NCBI RefSeq assembly: GCF_036634195.1
Contig: NZ_JAZIFY010000002.1
Coordinates: forward strand, 1 to 64,000
Direction of reading: 5' to 3'
DNA from: Streptomyces sp. P9-A4
Lineage (GTDB): Bacteria; Actinomycetota; Actinomycetes; Streptomycetales; Streptomycetaceae
Length of the DNA stretch: 64,000 nucleotides
In this document: one piece after another, positions 25,139 to 33,743 of the stretch
Layout: the number at the start of each line of letters is the position of its first letter
Position numbering within the stretch: the stretch's first letter is position 1
The notes under the pieces: model-generated
What the model saw: only the letters and a program-made list of their open reading frames with translations
Database searches by the model: none
What the model was told of the DNA's origin: nothing
Position numbers and translations under genes: made by a program

Positions 25139-25153
25139 CGATGCCCGGCACCG

Positions 25154-25501
25154 TCACCACAGCCAGGCGTTGGAGTGCCGCACCCGGGACAGGGCGCGGG
25201 CGTCGCGGCGGGCGGCGGCGTTGCCGATCCGGTTCTGCCGGGGGCGGAGCCGGCGCGACTGCGAGGCGGCGAGTCGGCGCTTGGCGGCTTCCTGGAGTCG
25301 CTTGCGGTGCTTGCGCAGTTCCTCCTTCTTCGCGGCCTTCGACTTCGGCTTCCGGGGTCGCTTCCAGATCGGCTGCCAGCCCTGGAGCTCGTCGGGGCGC
25401 AGCTCCTGGTCCTCGGTGAGCGCAGCGGCCATCTTCTCGCGGGCGGCGCGGGCGCGGGCAAGCGCGTCGTCGGGGTTGGGGCGTTCTTCCGGGGTGTTCA
25501 C
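25154..25501 (-). CDS. Small highly basic protein coupled to relaxase
   Basis: This 115-aa protein reads NTPEERPNPDDALARARAAR, EKMAAALTEDQELRPDELQG, WQPIWKRPRKPKSKAAKKEE, then a Lys/Arg-rich helical tail ending in SNAWLW. GTG at 25501 overlaps the relaxase stop (GTGA) and has a GGAGGAG site. No family is recognised. The charge and coupling suggest a DNA-binding mobilisation accessory (relaxosome) protein that might bind the palindrome array just downstream. That is inference. Confidence 0.65.
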   Translation of the reverse strand: MNTPEERPNPDDALARARAAREKMAAALTEDQELRPDELQGWQPIWKRPRKPKSKAAKKEELRKHRKRLQEAAKRRLAASQSRRLRPRQNRIGNAAARRDARALSRVRHSNAWLW

Positions 25502-27317
25502 GTGACTCCTCCTGCGGTTCGGCCCGGCGTGTGCTGGGTGCCGGGTTGCTGGGTGTGCGGCGGCGGGGCCGTCGTCGGGGTGGGCTGCGGGCGGGGGCCG
25601 TGGGCGGCTTCGCGCGCCCGCCGGCTGTCCTGGAGCGTGGCGGCCACCTTCGCGGCGGCGGCTTCCAAGGTCTGGCGCGTCCGTTCCACCGTGTCGACGC
25701 TGGTCTCCGGCTCCAGGAGGCGGCCGTCCCTCGGGCCGGTACGGAACGGCCGCAGGTGCGACCTCGAGGCGGCGGGCACGGCGACGGCGTACGGCCGGGT
25801 GCGGGAGCCCAGGCGTTCCGCACGGCGCACTGCGTGGACCCGGCGGGCCAGGGCGTCGGCGGCGAGGCGGGCTCGCTCGTACGGCGGGGCGGTCCGGTTG
25901 CGGGTCAGCGGGCGCAGCACGGCCTGGTCCTCGGTGTCGCGCGGGTACAGGGCGCGCAGGTCGGCGGTCATCCTCCGGCCGCGCCCGACGGGCCGGGTGT
26001 AGTCGTCGACGGCCGCCTGCACGATCCGTTCGTCCAGGCCCGGCTGGTGGGGCCGGCCGCGCAGGACGTAGGCGAGGTGACGCCGGGCTTCGGCGAGGAG
26101 GTGGTGGCGTGCGAAGGCGCCGCGCATCACGTACACCACGGCGACGACGTCGACGGCCGCCAGCGCGATGTCGACCGCTGGCCGCACCCGCGCCCACACC
26201 ACCGTGGCCGCCGCCCGTGCCCGCTCGGCCAGCCGGTCGACGAGGTCGGCGCCGAACGCCCGGATCGCAGAGTCCCGCCATCGCGTCCGCAGCTCGGTCA
26301 GCGACAGCAGCTCGGTGCGCTTGGGCGGGCGGGTCTGGTCGGCGGCCTGGCAGGCCAGCGCGTAGCCGGCCCGCTCCCCCGGCGCGTGCCCCTGCCGTTC
26401 CTCGTACCTGGCGGTCAGGACGGGCAGCGCGTCCTCGATCTGCTGGCGGCGGGTCGACTGCCAGCCGATCAGCCGCCGGTCGATCCCCGCGATGTCCATG
26501 ACGGGCCGGCGGCCGGGCGTCACCTCGCGCGGCTCCCACGCCCACCCGAGACGGGCCGTCACCTCCTCCATGAAGTAGAGGGTGTAGAGGGTGTCGGCGG
26601 CGACGATGTGGGCCATCAGCGAGTCCGCCGACAGGTTGCCCCACGTCCCGTCCGGCCGCCGGGCGCGGATCGAGAGCACCGCGTGATCGTGGAGCAACGG
26701 CTTCGACTCGGCAGCTCGGGACTCATAGTGCCGGAACACCGCGACGATCAGCCCGTCCCGGATCGGCTTGCGGTGCTTGCCGCCGCTCCCCCACCGGATC
26801 TGGGCGACCGATTCCTCGATCCACGCCAGCGTCTTGTCCCGGGCGATGTCCTGGCACAGCTCCAGAACCCGGCGGTGCTCGTCGTCCATCAGGGCCCACG
26901 CGAGGTGCGCCGTCGGCGGGGCCGGAACACCAGGTCGAAGGCGAGCCAGGGCGTGCGCTCCTTGGCCTTGTCGGTCTTCGGGGAGCGGTTGTGCTCGATG
27001 GGCCTGCCCAGCACGGTCGCCCGCCTCGCCTGGTCCGGGCTCATGCCCTGCGCCAGGCGCTCGCGCTCGATCCGGTCGGCGTCCGGGTGCCGGCCCTCCC
27101 CCAGGAGGAGTTCGGCCGGCCGCTCGGTCACCACGTCCCCGGCCGCCAGGCCGAGCGCGGCCAGGCCCCCGCCCTTCCACACGCCGGGCGGGACACCGGC
27201 TTCGTCCTGGGCGGCGCGCAGCGGCGTGCCCGCGGGCCGGTGGCCGTCACCGACCATCACGCCACGGGTGAGGTAGCGCCACCCGTTCCCCGGGCGAACT
27301 GGCGACATGCTGATCAT
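25498..27317 (-). pseudogene. MobF-type conjugative relaxase, split by a 1-nt deletion
   Basis: The N-terminus starts MISMSPVRPGNGWRYLTRGV (candidate catalytic Tyr in GWRYLTR). It runs in one frame through TPWLAFDLVFRP and then hits a stop. Adding one C to the four-C run (plus strand G 26919-26922) joins it to PTAHLAWALMDDEHRRVLEL in the next frame, restoring about 606 aa. The second part holds RDGLIVAVFRHYESRAAESK, the metal-binding HDHAVLSIRARRPDG (HUH-type triad) and GIDRRLIGWQSTRRQQIEDA, all typical of TrwC/MobF relaxases. No RecD-like helicase domain follows; the C-terminus is a basic/Pro-rich tail. It would nick oriT and pilot DNA during transfer. Whether the frameshift is biological or an assembly error is undecided. 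Confidence 0.8.
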
Positions 27318-27476
27318 CGGCCCATGGAACCCCGGCGTTGACCTGCACAGAAGCGTGATCCGGGGTCGGTCCCGCCGGGCGGGAGGGCATCACCAGATCT
27401 TTACCGGAGCGCCCGCCAGGCGGGCCGCCGGGCCAGCCCGAGACGGTAAGCCGCCGGTGTGTGCACTCTCCCGCCC

Positions 27477-27671
27477 ATGACTATCACCAGGTATGGAGAG
27501 CCCTGTCCCCTCTGCCGCACGCCGCTGCTCCTGGACGTGCTCCAGGTGCGCTCCGCGCAGTCCGACTTCCCCACCGCCGAGCGCGTCACCGGGCGTCGCT
27601 GCCCCGGCTGCCAGGCGGCCCGGTTCGAGCAGTGGGTGGAGGTGATGCAGAGCCACTACGGCGACGCATGA
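27477..27671 (+). CDS. Small zinc-ribbon protein
   Basis: This 64-aa protein reads MTITRYGEPCPLCRTPLLLD then a second CxxC in GRRCPGCQAARFEQW. The two CxxC pairs form a one-zinc ribbon. ATG at 27477 is chosen over GTG 27459 because the homologous-looking part begins there. It is found near the relaxase module, divergent from it. Its function is unknown; such mini zinc ribbons are common in Streptomyces plasmid backbones. Confidence 0.6.
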   Translation: MTITRYGEPCPLCRTPLLLDVLQVRSAQSDFPTAERVTGRRCPGCQAARFEQWVEVMQSHYGDA

Positions 27672-27742
27672 CGGTGCCGTGCGAATACTGCGCCTCGGCT
27701 ACACGAGCGGAGGCGCAGTGCATCGTCTGGCGCCGGATGTCC

Positions 27743-27790
27743 TGCGTCGCTGAACCTTGCGTTTCCTTGCACGCGAGGTTCAGCGACGCA
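27743..27790. promoter_or_regulatory. Long perfect hairpin between zinc-ribbon gene and Nudix gene
   Basis: TGCGTCGCTGAACCT (27743-27757) pairs with AGGTTCAGCGACGCA (27776-27790). The stem can extend four more pairs into the loop (TGCG/CGCG, one G-U). It ends 39 nt before the Nudix ATG. It could terminate the upstream transcript, attenuate the Nudix gene or be an operator. Confidence 0.6.
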
Positions 27791-27829
27791 GTTGGATCTT
27801 GCATTCGGCTGCCTGCGATCGTGGAGCGC

Positions 27830-28342
27830 ATGAATGAGTACGTGGAGCACGTTGACGAGCGGGACCAGGTCTTGGCGGTGGTCAGACGCAGTGATGCCGT
27901 TCGCCGGGGCTGGTTGCATCGGATCGCCGTGACGGTGTGCAGGGATCGCGAGGGGAGGGTCCTCGTACATCGCCGCTCTGAAGAGGTCTCACGGTTCCCA
28001 GGGCACTACGAGGTGGTGGCCGGCGGTGCCGTCACCGCAGGCGAGTCCTACCAGGAGGCCGCAGCCCGTGAACTGGCCGAGGAGCTGGGCATCCGGGTAC
28101 CAGTCCGTTTCATCGTGAAGTTCCTGAACCACAGCGGCCTCAGCCCTCACTGGCTCGCGGTCCATGAGGCTGTCGTACTCGCCGACCTGAAACCCGATCC
28201 AGACGAGGTCATGTGGCACGGCTGGCTGTCGGAGTCCGAGCTCCGCCAGTTCATGCGGCAGCACCCGTTCACTCCGGACAGCCGCGAAACTCTGAGCCGC
28301 TATCTCACCGCCGTGTCCGGGGCCGTCGAAGATGCAGAGTAG
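27830..28342 (+). CDS. Nudix hydrolase (IDI-like)
   Basis: This 170-aa protein has VRRGWLHRIAVTVCRDREGR, VLVHRRSEEVSRFPGHYEVV and a complete Nudix box (GGAVTAGESYQEAAARELAE then ELG, matching Gx5Ex7REUxEExGU). The HRIAVTV... arrangement resembles isopentenyl-diphosphate-isomerase-like Nudix proteins. ATG at 27830 has GGAG 4 nt upstream. The substrate is unknown. It is preceded by the 48-bp hairpin. Confidence 0.85.
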   Translation: MNEYVEHVDERDQVLAVVRRSDAVRRGWLHRIAVTVCRDREGRVLVHRRSEEVSRFPGHYEVVAGGAVTAGESYQEAAARELAEELGIRVPVRFIVKFLNHSGLSPHWLAVHEAVVLADLKPDPDEVMWHGWLSESELRQFMRQHPFTPDSRETLSRYLTAVSGAVEDAE

Positions 28343-28595
28343 GTATGCACAGCTGTGCCGCCGGTAACGCAGGAGACCTTTCACGTTGCTGGTCACGGTC
28401 ATGGACGGGTGCAGTTTCCAACTGCACTGGACACCACTGAGCATCACCACGCGCCAAGGAACGAGCGCCGCCCACAGCAGCCCCCGGTTCTCCCGGATCT
28501 CGAACTCCATCGCATCCCCTGAGCTGGGGTGTTGCAACGACCACTAGAACTCAAGCCCGCCGGGGGCTTCGTCGTGCTGCCCGGAGGAGACCGCC

Positions 28596-29015
28596 GTGCC
28601 CACCTTCCAGACCCTCCCCCGCTTCACCGCCGACCTCCAGCACCTCACCGCCGCCCAGCGCCGGCGCTTCCGCCGCGTCGTCCTGGACGCCTTCGTCCCC
28701 GACCTGCGCACTGGCCGCCAGTTCCGCCCCGGCTTACGCGAAACGCGCGGGTTCGCAGATTCCTGATCCTCAAATGACGGGAACCCGCGCGGGCAGCGCG
28801 TGGCGATCACTCGCAGAATCTGCGAGTTACTGCGGAGATCTCACGCCATCGAGTGAACGGCCCCAGCACCCCGATCAACCACCCGAAATGCGACCTCGAC
28901 GCGCCATGCGGCCGCGAACGAACCCGTACGTACTCCACCAATCAAGGGCGTACGCTGCGCCCCCGGCGTCTACGAGCTCGGCGCCGCATCGGTGGGCACA
29001 ACATCTTCGCCGGCT
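28596..29015 (+). pseudogene. RelE/ParE-like protein gene interrupted by about 200 bp and partly deleted
   Basis: GTG 28596 has a GGAGGAG site. The first exon-like piece reads PTFQTLPRFTADLQHLTAAQ and FRRVVLDAFVPDLRTGRQFR up to PGLR, then stops at 28766 (56 aa). The continuation KGVRCAPGVYEL reappears at about 28945-28980, followed after a deletion by RRIGGHNIFA. All three pieces are in the order expected for a small RelE/ParE-type toxin-like protein widespread in Streptomyces. The intervening segment contains two palindromes. The gene is dead. Confidence 0.55.
28744..28827. repeat. Palindromic insert within the broken RelE/ParE-like gene
   Basis: CGCGCGGGTTC (28744-28754) is inverted at 28781-28791. 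A perfect 19-bp palindrome ACTCGCAGAATCTGCGAGT lies at 28809-28827. These mark the DNA inserted into the toxin-like gene and could be ends of a small non-coding mobile sequence. Confidence 0.5.
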
Positions 29016-29221
29016 CTGGTCGAGCAGGTCGTCTGCGGGCCGCCGGGCCACCGGCCGAGTTCGGTGATCAGGACGACGCCGTCGTCAACATCCTCGGCCT
29101 GCCACCCGTGGATGTCCAAGAGCAAGCCGTCCAGCGGACCGTCGACGAGCTCGGCAGCAGGCCTGTCCTTGAGAAAGCCATAGGTCAGGGAACGGTACGG
29201 CTGAGGATGCTCGTCGTGTCG
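28970..29221 (-). pseudogene. Protein-like fragment without start codon
   Basis: The minus frame is open for 83 codons and reads DEHPQPYRSLTYGFLKDRPA, AELVDGPLDGLLLDIHGWQA and EDVDDGVVLITELGRWPGGP, ending in DVVPTDAAPSS. The composition is clearly protein-like, but an in-frame TGA precedes it and no ATG or GTG is available. It is the 3' part of a truncated gene; family not recognised. Confidence 0.45.
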
Positions 29222-29260
29222 TCAGTGGTCGCGGACAGCGGTTCCGACTGCTGCGGTTCT

Positions 29261-29306
29261 GATCTCTTTCTGACCTCAGGTTAAGGCTTGAGGTCAGAAA
29301 GAGATC
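29261..29306. terminator. Strong 18-bp hairpin terminator of the ABC transporter operon
   Basis: GATCTCTTTCTGACCTCA (29261-29278) and its exact complement (29289-29306) enclose a 10-nt loop, 40 nt past the permease stop. It probably ends transcription from both sides. Confidence 0.85.
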
Positions 29307-29346
29307 GTCGATCACTATCAGGTCGCGAAACGGACCAGCGTGTGTT

Positions 29347-31551
29347 TCAGTCCGCTTTGGGGCGCCAGGAGGCGCTCTGTCGTACCGCTGCGACAGCTCC
29401 CCAGATCCAAACCAGCACGGCCAGCACAGCAGCCCCCGTCACCGCCGCGTACATCATCGACCAGGACAGTTCGAAGCTGAGGCTGTCGGCGGCGTTGGTC
29501 AGCGGGGTGGCCAGCCACACGTGTGCGGTCAGTCCGGCTATGCCGGCGAGGGCGAGCGGTAGCAGCAAGGTGAAGGCGGAGACGCTGAAGAAGATTGTCC
29601 TGCGTCCGGTGAGGACGCTGAGCGCGGACATGCGGCGTGCGAAGCGCAGGAACTCCGAGAGGTTGCCGATCGCGATCGCCGCTGCGACGAACAGGACTCC
29701 GGCTGCTCCGAAGAAGAGGACCCACCGGCTCTGCAAGGCGAGGAGGTTGGCTCCGAACAGCCAGTTACTGCCGATCGTGCCGATGGTCGGTGATGTCGCC
29801 AGCCGAGTGTTGGCCAGCGTTTTTACGGCGGGTACGGACAGTTGCTTGCCATCCGCGCCCAACAGGATCAGAAGCTGTCCTCCTGGGGTGTTGGGGCGCA
29901 CGGCAGTGGCCCGTGCGGTGAGTCCATGGCCTGCTCCCCTCGGGGTGTGCCAGTAGCCCAGTTCACGTACTCGGGTATCCAGGCGTGCGGGATCGATCAG
30001 GGTGCTCTTCGATCCGCAGGGCAGGGCCAGCTCGGTCAGTCCGGCGCAGGGGCCGGCGATCTCGGCCGTGCCCGTGCTGCCGTTTACTGTCAGCCAGAGA
30101 GTACTGGTGCCGGTGGGCAGTGATTGGAGGAAGGCGTCGGTCCGTGTTTTCGGCCCCTGGGGCGTTTCCATGACTACGACGCTGCTGCCCACGCGCGCCT
30201 GCGTGGCGCGTGCTTCGACGGCCGGTCCGCTGTTGCGGCTCTGCCAGAGCTGGACCTGTCCGATCAGTACGAACGCAATGATCACGCCGGAGGTCAGACG
30301 TGCCGTGGTCCCGGGCCAGGCTGCCGTCCAGCGGCCGGCGACCAGGGCGCCGGACCGTCCGAACCGGTTGCCTGCGGCGGCGATGGCACGTCCGGCTCCC
30401 GCGCAGGCCAGAGCGAGCAAAGAGGGGAGCGTGGCGACGGTTCCCAGGACTCCGATCGCATAGACCAGCAGTCGGGTGCCGCCGCCGGGGGTGAGTTCGG
30501 GGCCGCGGACCGCGAGGAGCAGCATCAGCGGGCAGAGGTAGGGCCACCAGCGCGGCAGCCGTGAGGCGGACAGCTTCGGACGGGTCGACTTGCCGCGCTT
30601 GCGCTGGTGCGGATGCATCAGGACGACAATCAGCAACATCACCAGGAAGGCGGCCACGGCTGATCCCAGGACTGCCCAGGACCAGTTGCGCAGGTCGGTT
30701 GCCGAGAGTTCGTAGGCGATACCGGGCAGGGTGAGGTCGGTCAGCAGGGCGGGAATCATCAGCAGCGCGCCCAGCAATGCCCCGGATGCGGCAGGCAGGA
30801 GTGCCTCGCCGATGTTGAGGGTGGCGCGCACGCGCCATCCCCCGCCGAGTACGTCGAGCAGTTCGGTGCGCTGGTCGCGGGCTTCCGCGCCGGCCCTGGC
30901 GGCGGCGACGGCCAGGGCGCCCACCGGGAGAACCAGCATGAAGAGCATCAGGACGAGCAGCATGTAGGGGGGTTTCACCGCGAGCAGGTCGCCGAGCGCG
31001 GCCGGTGCGGCCGCTCCGTACCCGGAGATCGGGGTCATCGACGCGCGGTCCAGGACCCCGGCTGCGGGGCGTGCGTAGGCCAGGCGTTCACCCGGTGTCG
31101 CGAGGCCGGAGGTGTCGATGGTGCCGGCCAGGCGTCCGTAGCGTTCATCGATGTTCTCGGAGGCGCCTGCTTCGAGCAGGGCTTTGGAGAGCACGGCTTC
31201 GCCGGGTGCGGGCCAGCGGGTGACGCCGGGGGGCAGGGGTGCGTCATCGGTCAGCGGTTCAATGTAGATGACGGAGAACTGCCGCATCGCTACGTCGTCG
31301 AACTTGTCCGCCCACAGCGCGCGGGCTTGAGGTGATGCGGCGGAGGCGACCGGGAGCGGGGTGCGGGCTGCGGCGCGTGCCTCACGGCCGTCGTAGGTAG
31401 CGAACACCGCAGCGACGGCGGCGAAGGTCAGCGTCAGCGCGAGCGCGGCAACGCCGAGCGCCACGTGGCGAATGCGGCTGGCTGTGCCCGAACGTGCCGC
31501 CGCCCAGCCGATGCGCATCAACTGCCCCCACAGGGAGCGGCCCGCGCTCAC
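29347..31551 (-). CDS. FtsX/MacB-like ABC transporter permease
   Basis: This 734-aa membrane protein has an N-terminal TM (RHVALGVAALALTLTFAAVA), a large extracytoplasmic domain, then TM clusters (PPYMLLVLMLFMLVLPVGAL; VLGSAVAAFLVMLLIVVLMH). A second extracellular domain and C-terminal TM segments follow, the duplicated FtsX arrangement. GTG at 31551 overlaps the ATPase stop (GTGA). With the LolD-like ATPase and a secreted 110-aa protein upstream it forms a three-gene unit. FtsX-type systems export or sense peptides or lipoproteins rather than importing substrates. The unit could export or defend against the small protein. Confidence 0.85.
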   Translation of the reverse strand: MSAGRSLWGQLMRIGWAAARSGTASRIRHVALGVAALALTLTFAAVAAVFATYDGREARAAARTPLPVASAASPQARALWADKFDDVAMRQFSVIYIEPLTDDAPLPPGVTRWPAPGEAVLSKALLEAGASENIDERYGRLAGTIDTSGLATPGERLAYARPAAGVLDRASMTPISGYGAAAPAALGDLLAVKPPYMLLVLMLFMLVLPVGALAVAAARAGAEARDQRTELLDVLGGGWRVRATLNIGEALLPAASGALLGALLMIPALLTDLTLPGIAYELSATDLRNWSWAVLGSAVAAFLVMLLIVVLMHPHQRKRGKSTRPKLSASRLPRWWPYLCPLMLLLAVRGPELTPGGGTRLLVYAIGVLGTVATLPSLLALACAGAGRAIAAAGNRFGRSGALVAGRWTAAWPGTTARLTSGVIIAFVLIGQVQLWQSRNSGPAVEARATQARVGSSVVVMETPQGPKTRTDAFLQSLPTGTSTLWLTVNGSTGTAEIAGPCAGLTELALPCGSKSTLIDPARLDTRVRELGYWHTPRGAGHGLTARATAVRPNTPGGQLLILLGADGKQLSVPAVKTLANTRLATSPTIGTIGSNWLFGANLLALQSRWVLFFGAAGVLFVAAAIAIGNLSEFLRFARRMSALSVLTGRRTIFFSVSAFTLLLPLALAGIAGLTAHVWLATPLTNAADSLSFELSWSMMYAAVTGAAVLAVLVWIWGAVAAVRQSASWRPKAD

Positions 31552-32213
31552 AGGAGCTTGCCGTCGGTCAGAGCGAGTGTGCGGTCCGCGCGGGAGGCGA
31601 CATCCCGGTCGTGGGTGACTGTGAGCAGCGCACACTCCCAGCGTTTCGGCAGGCTGAAGAGCAGGTCGGCCACGCTGTCCCGGTTCGCCTCGTCGAGTGC
31701 TCCGGTGGGTTCGTCAGCCAGGATGAGCCCAGGTTTGTTCACCAGTGCCCTTGCCACAGCCGTACGCTGACGCTCGCCGCCGGAGAGTGTGGCGGTGGCT
31801 GCGTCGGATCGGGGCACGCCGAGGTCGTCGAGCAGACGGGCCGCGTCCGCGTAGGCGGTGGCGCGCGGGACACCGGAGAGCAGTGCGGCCAGGGCGACAT
31901 TCTCCACCGGTGTCAGTTCAGGGACCAGTTCGCCGAACTGGAACACCACACCGATGTGCGAACGGCGGTGCTCGGCCAGCTTGCGCCGGTTCAGGCCAGC
32001 GAGGTCCACTCCGGCGACCTGGACATTTCCCCTGTCAGGCTTGAGCAGCCCGAGCGCGCAAGAAAGGAGTGTGCTTTTCCCACTGCCGCTCGGCCCCATG
32101 ACGGACACCGACTCCCCGGCGTTCAGGGTGAGGTCGAGATCGCGCATCAGGGTTCTACCGCCGATCTCGTAACCTAGGGAGTTCAGTTGGAGTACCGCGG
32201 AATGGCTGGCCAT
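31548..32213 (-). CDS. LolD/MacB-type ABC transporter ATPase
   Basis: This 221-aa ATPase has Walker A MGPSGSGKST, a Q-loop in GVVFQFGELVPELTPVENV, signature LSGGERQRTAVARAL, Walker B LILADEPTGALD and H-loop TVTHDRD. It belongs to the LolD/FtsE-like branch that partners FtsX-type permeases. It is translationally coupled to the permease. A hairpin at 32254-32282 separates it from the secreted protein gene. Confidence 0.93.
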   Translation of the reverse strand: MASHSAVLQLNSLGYEIGGRTLMRDLDLTLNAGESVSVMGPSGSGKSTLLSCALGLLKPDRGNVQVAGVDLAGLNRRKLAEHRRSHIGVVFQFGELVPELTPVENVALAALLSGVPRATAYADAARLLDDLGVPRSDAATATLSGGERQRTAVARALVNKPGLILADEPTGALDEANRDSVADLLFSLPKRWECALLTVTHDRDVASRADRTLALTDGKLL

Positions 32214-32253
32214 GTGTGTCCTTGCGTAATGCGTGTGGGGAAGAACGACGGCC

Positions 32254-32282
32254 GGGGGCCACCGCCGTAGGCGATGGCCCCC
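32254..32282. terminator. Hairpin between secreted-protein gene and ABC genes
   Basis: GGGGGCCACCGCC (32254-32266) and GGCGATGGCCCCC (32270-32282) pair over a 3-nt loop with one mismatch or G-U. It probably attenuates read-through, giving more transcript of the small secreted protein than of the transporter. Confidence 0.65.
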
Positions 32283-32321
32283 AACACTCAGAGGCTGTTC
32301 AGCAGAAGCTGCGGCCGAGGC

Positions 32322-32654
32322 CTACGAACGCCAGGAGTCACAGCTATCCGTCTCGAAGTCCAGGGACAGGCACGCCTGGATCTTCGTGACGGCGGTCCCG
32401 GCCGGGCTGTAGACGGTCGTGCCGTTGCCGCTCTTGTTGTGGAGCGTCTTCATGTCACTGACGCTGCTGGTGCGGAAGTAGTTCACGTAGACGGAGTCCC
32501 CGTCCGCTATCGTGTCCGAAAGCCCGACACTGGTGTTGGAACCGTAGCTCCATGCATGTGCGCCGGTGGCGTACGAGTCCAGCGTCTTCGCCATCGCCGG
32601 CGAGCTGCCGAGCACAGCGCCTGCGCCGATGAGAACGGCGACGGCCTTCATCAT
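32322..32654 (-). CDS. Small secreted protein
   Basis: This 110-aa protein has a Sec signal peptide (MKAVAVLIGAGAVLGSSPAM, AXA-like cleavage after AMA). The mature part of about 88 aa begins KTLDSYATGAHAWSYGSNTS, then SVYVNYFRTSSVSDMKTLHN, and has two Cys near the end (IQACLSL...SCDSW), probably disulfide-bonded. Upstream codons (LIQRKI) could add basic residues from a non-ATG start. It sits before a LolD/FtsX ABC pair, reminiscent of lactococcin-972-type bacteriocin loci, but the sequence itself does not show that family's signature. Confidence 0.7.
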   Translation of the reverse strand: MMKAVAVLIGAGAVLGSSPAMAKTLDSYATGAHAWSYGSNTSVGLSDTIADGDSVYVNYFRTSSVSDMKTLHNKSGNGTTVYSPAGTAVTKIQACLSLDFETDSCDSWRS

Positions 32655-33171
32655 GATCTTGCGCTGAATCAGCGCATCCCCTTCCCTATGAGAAACCCCG
32701 GCTGTCTACAGCTCAGGGCATGGGTAAGAGTGGCGCCCCCCTCGCCCGGCAGCAGAGTGTAACGCCTTCATCACCCTCGGCTGCGAAATCGAACTTATGT
32801 GCACGCTTCACTTCGAGGCAAGATCAATTCCTCAACTATGTTAAGTCGCCTGTCACTTGCCATTCGCATAGGCGTCAACTCGCCTCATACATGAGGACAT
32901 GCGCGCCCAGATCCTGGAGCCCGCCTCGCAGCTCCTCGTGGCGGCCCCGCCTACGGATCGCTTTCACCCACTGTCCGATCTCGCCTCCGCCTGAGGCTCC
33001 ACACCTCGCTGGTCCGCGGCCTGGCGCCGCCGGCCCGGCTCAGCGGGCGGGCCGAGTCCGCACGGTCGTGATAGACCCCGACCGTCAGGGACCACGGCAT
33101 CCTCACCGCGCCCTAGAGTGATCATGAGGTGTCAGCATCACGCGCGGGCACCTACTTTCGTTGGGCGGGAC
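32655..33171. other. Intergenic region
   Basis: There is no convincing gene here. The AT-richer part at 32760-32890 probably holds the promoter of the minus-strand secreted-protein operon. A 31-codon frame at 32899-32994 (MRAQILEPASQLLVAAPPTD...) has no good ribosome site. Confidence 0.4.
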
Positions 33172-33743
33172 ATGAACCACACCACCGGCCTGGACTCACT
33201 GGCCGAGCAGGCGGTCGTCGTCGCGTGCGAGCTGGCCGACGCCGCCGGTCCCGACAAGTGGAGCGGCGGTGCTGTCGAGGACGCGGTGACCGCGCTGGGG
33301 TCCTCGCCGGGGCGCTGTCCGGGCTCGGTCCGGAGGCCGCGGAGCTCCTGGAGGTGATCCCGGCCGCCGTCGCCGCGCTGCGCGAGCACGTCGAGCAGCA
33401 GATGCCCGCGACCGCCGCGCCGTCCGGCCGGGCCGGGCGGGCGGGCGGAGGACCCGGTGGTGGTGAGCACCCGGCTGCGGGCGCTCACCTCGCACGGACT
33501 GGCAGGGGCCGGGTCCACCAGATCGGGCCCGCGCTGCTGACTGTCACCCTGGACGCCGCCCACGCCCAGGCCCTCGCCGCACTCCTCACCGCCCACCGCG
33601 ATTTCCCCCGGCAGACACCGGCCGTCGAAGACGACGGGCGGTGGGGCGCGGGACCGGCCGAGACGGCCGCCGCTCAGCTCGCGGCCGACCTGACCGCGTA
33701 CGGGCCGGGACGGACGCGAGGGTCCTCACGTCCGGGCAGATGA
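33172..33743 (+). pseudogene. Hypothetical gene with several frameshifts
   Basis: ATG 33172 gives MNHTTGLDSLAEQAVVVACE, LADAAGPDKWSGGAVEDAVT. One missing G in the run 33297-33300 would join it to LAGALSGLGPEAAELLEVIP, AAVAALREHVEQQMP. Two further shifts are needed to read EDPVVVSTRLRALTSHGLAG and then VHQIGPALLTVTLDAAHAQA. The pieces make one sensible protein of about 150-190 aa of unknown family. Three shifts in one gene argue for real decay. Confidence 0.5.

Larger units (their letters stand above)
24615..25145. repeat. Iteron and palindrome array; candidate replication origin/centromere
   Basis: These are 530 bp without genes between the replication-relaxation side and the relaxase operon. 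They hold a 17-bp palindrome around GCACCACCGTGGTGC (24669-24685), an inverted CCCCTTGAC (24751-24759) facing GTCAAGGG (24791-24798), three GGACAAGGGG iterons and a dense cluster of 12-15-bp palindromes. Such repeats are the classic make-up of a plasmid or integrative-element oriV or a ParB-type centromere. The function is inferred from structure and position. Confidence 0.65.

Noticed and set aside
24600..25140. CRISPR-like array
   Set aside because: The repeats are short palindromes and iterons with irregular spacing and no uniform spacers; no cas genes are present in the window.
27989..28537. 182-codon minus frame beginning MEFEIRENRGLLWAALVPW
   Set aside because: It overlaps the Nudix gene antisense; only its first 50 codons look protein-like, with no ribosome site or recognised family.
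32899..32994. 31-codon plus-strand ORF
   Set aside because: No ribosome binding site of note, no family and too short to support.
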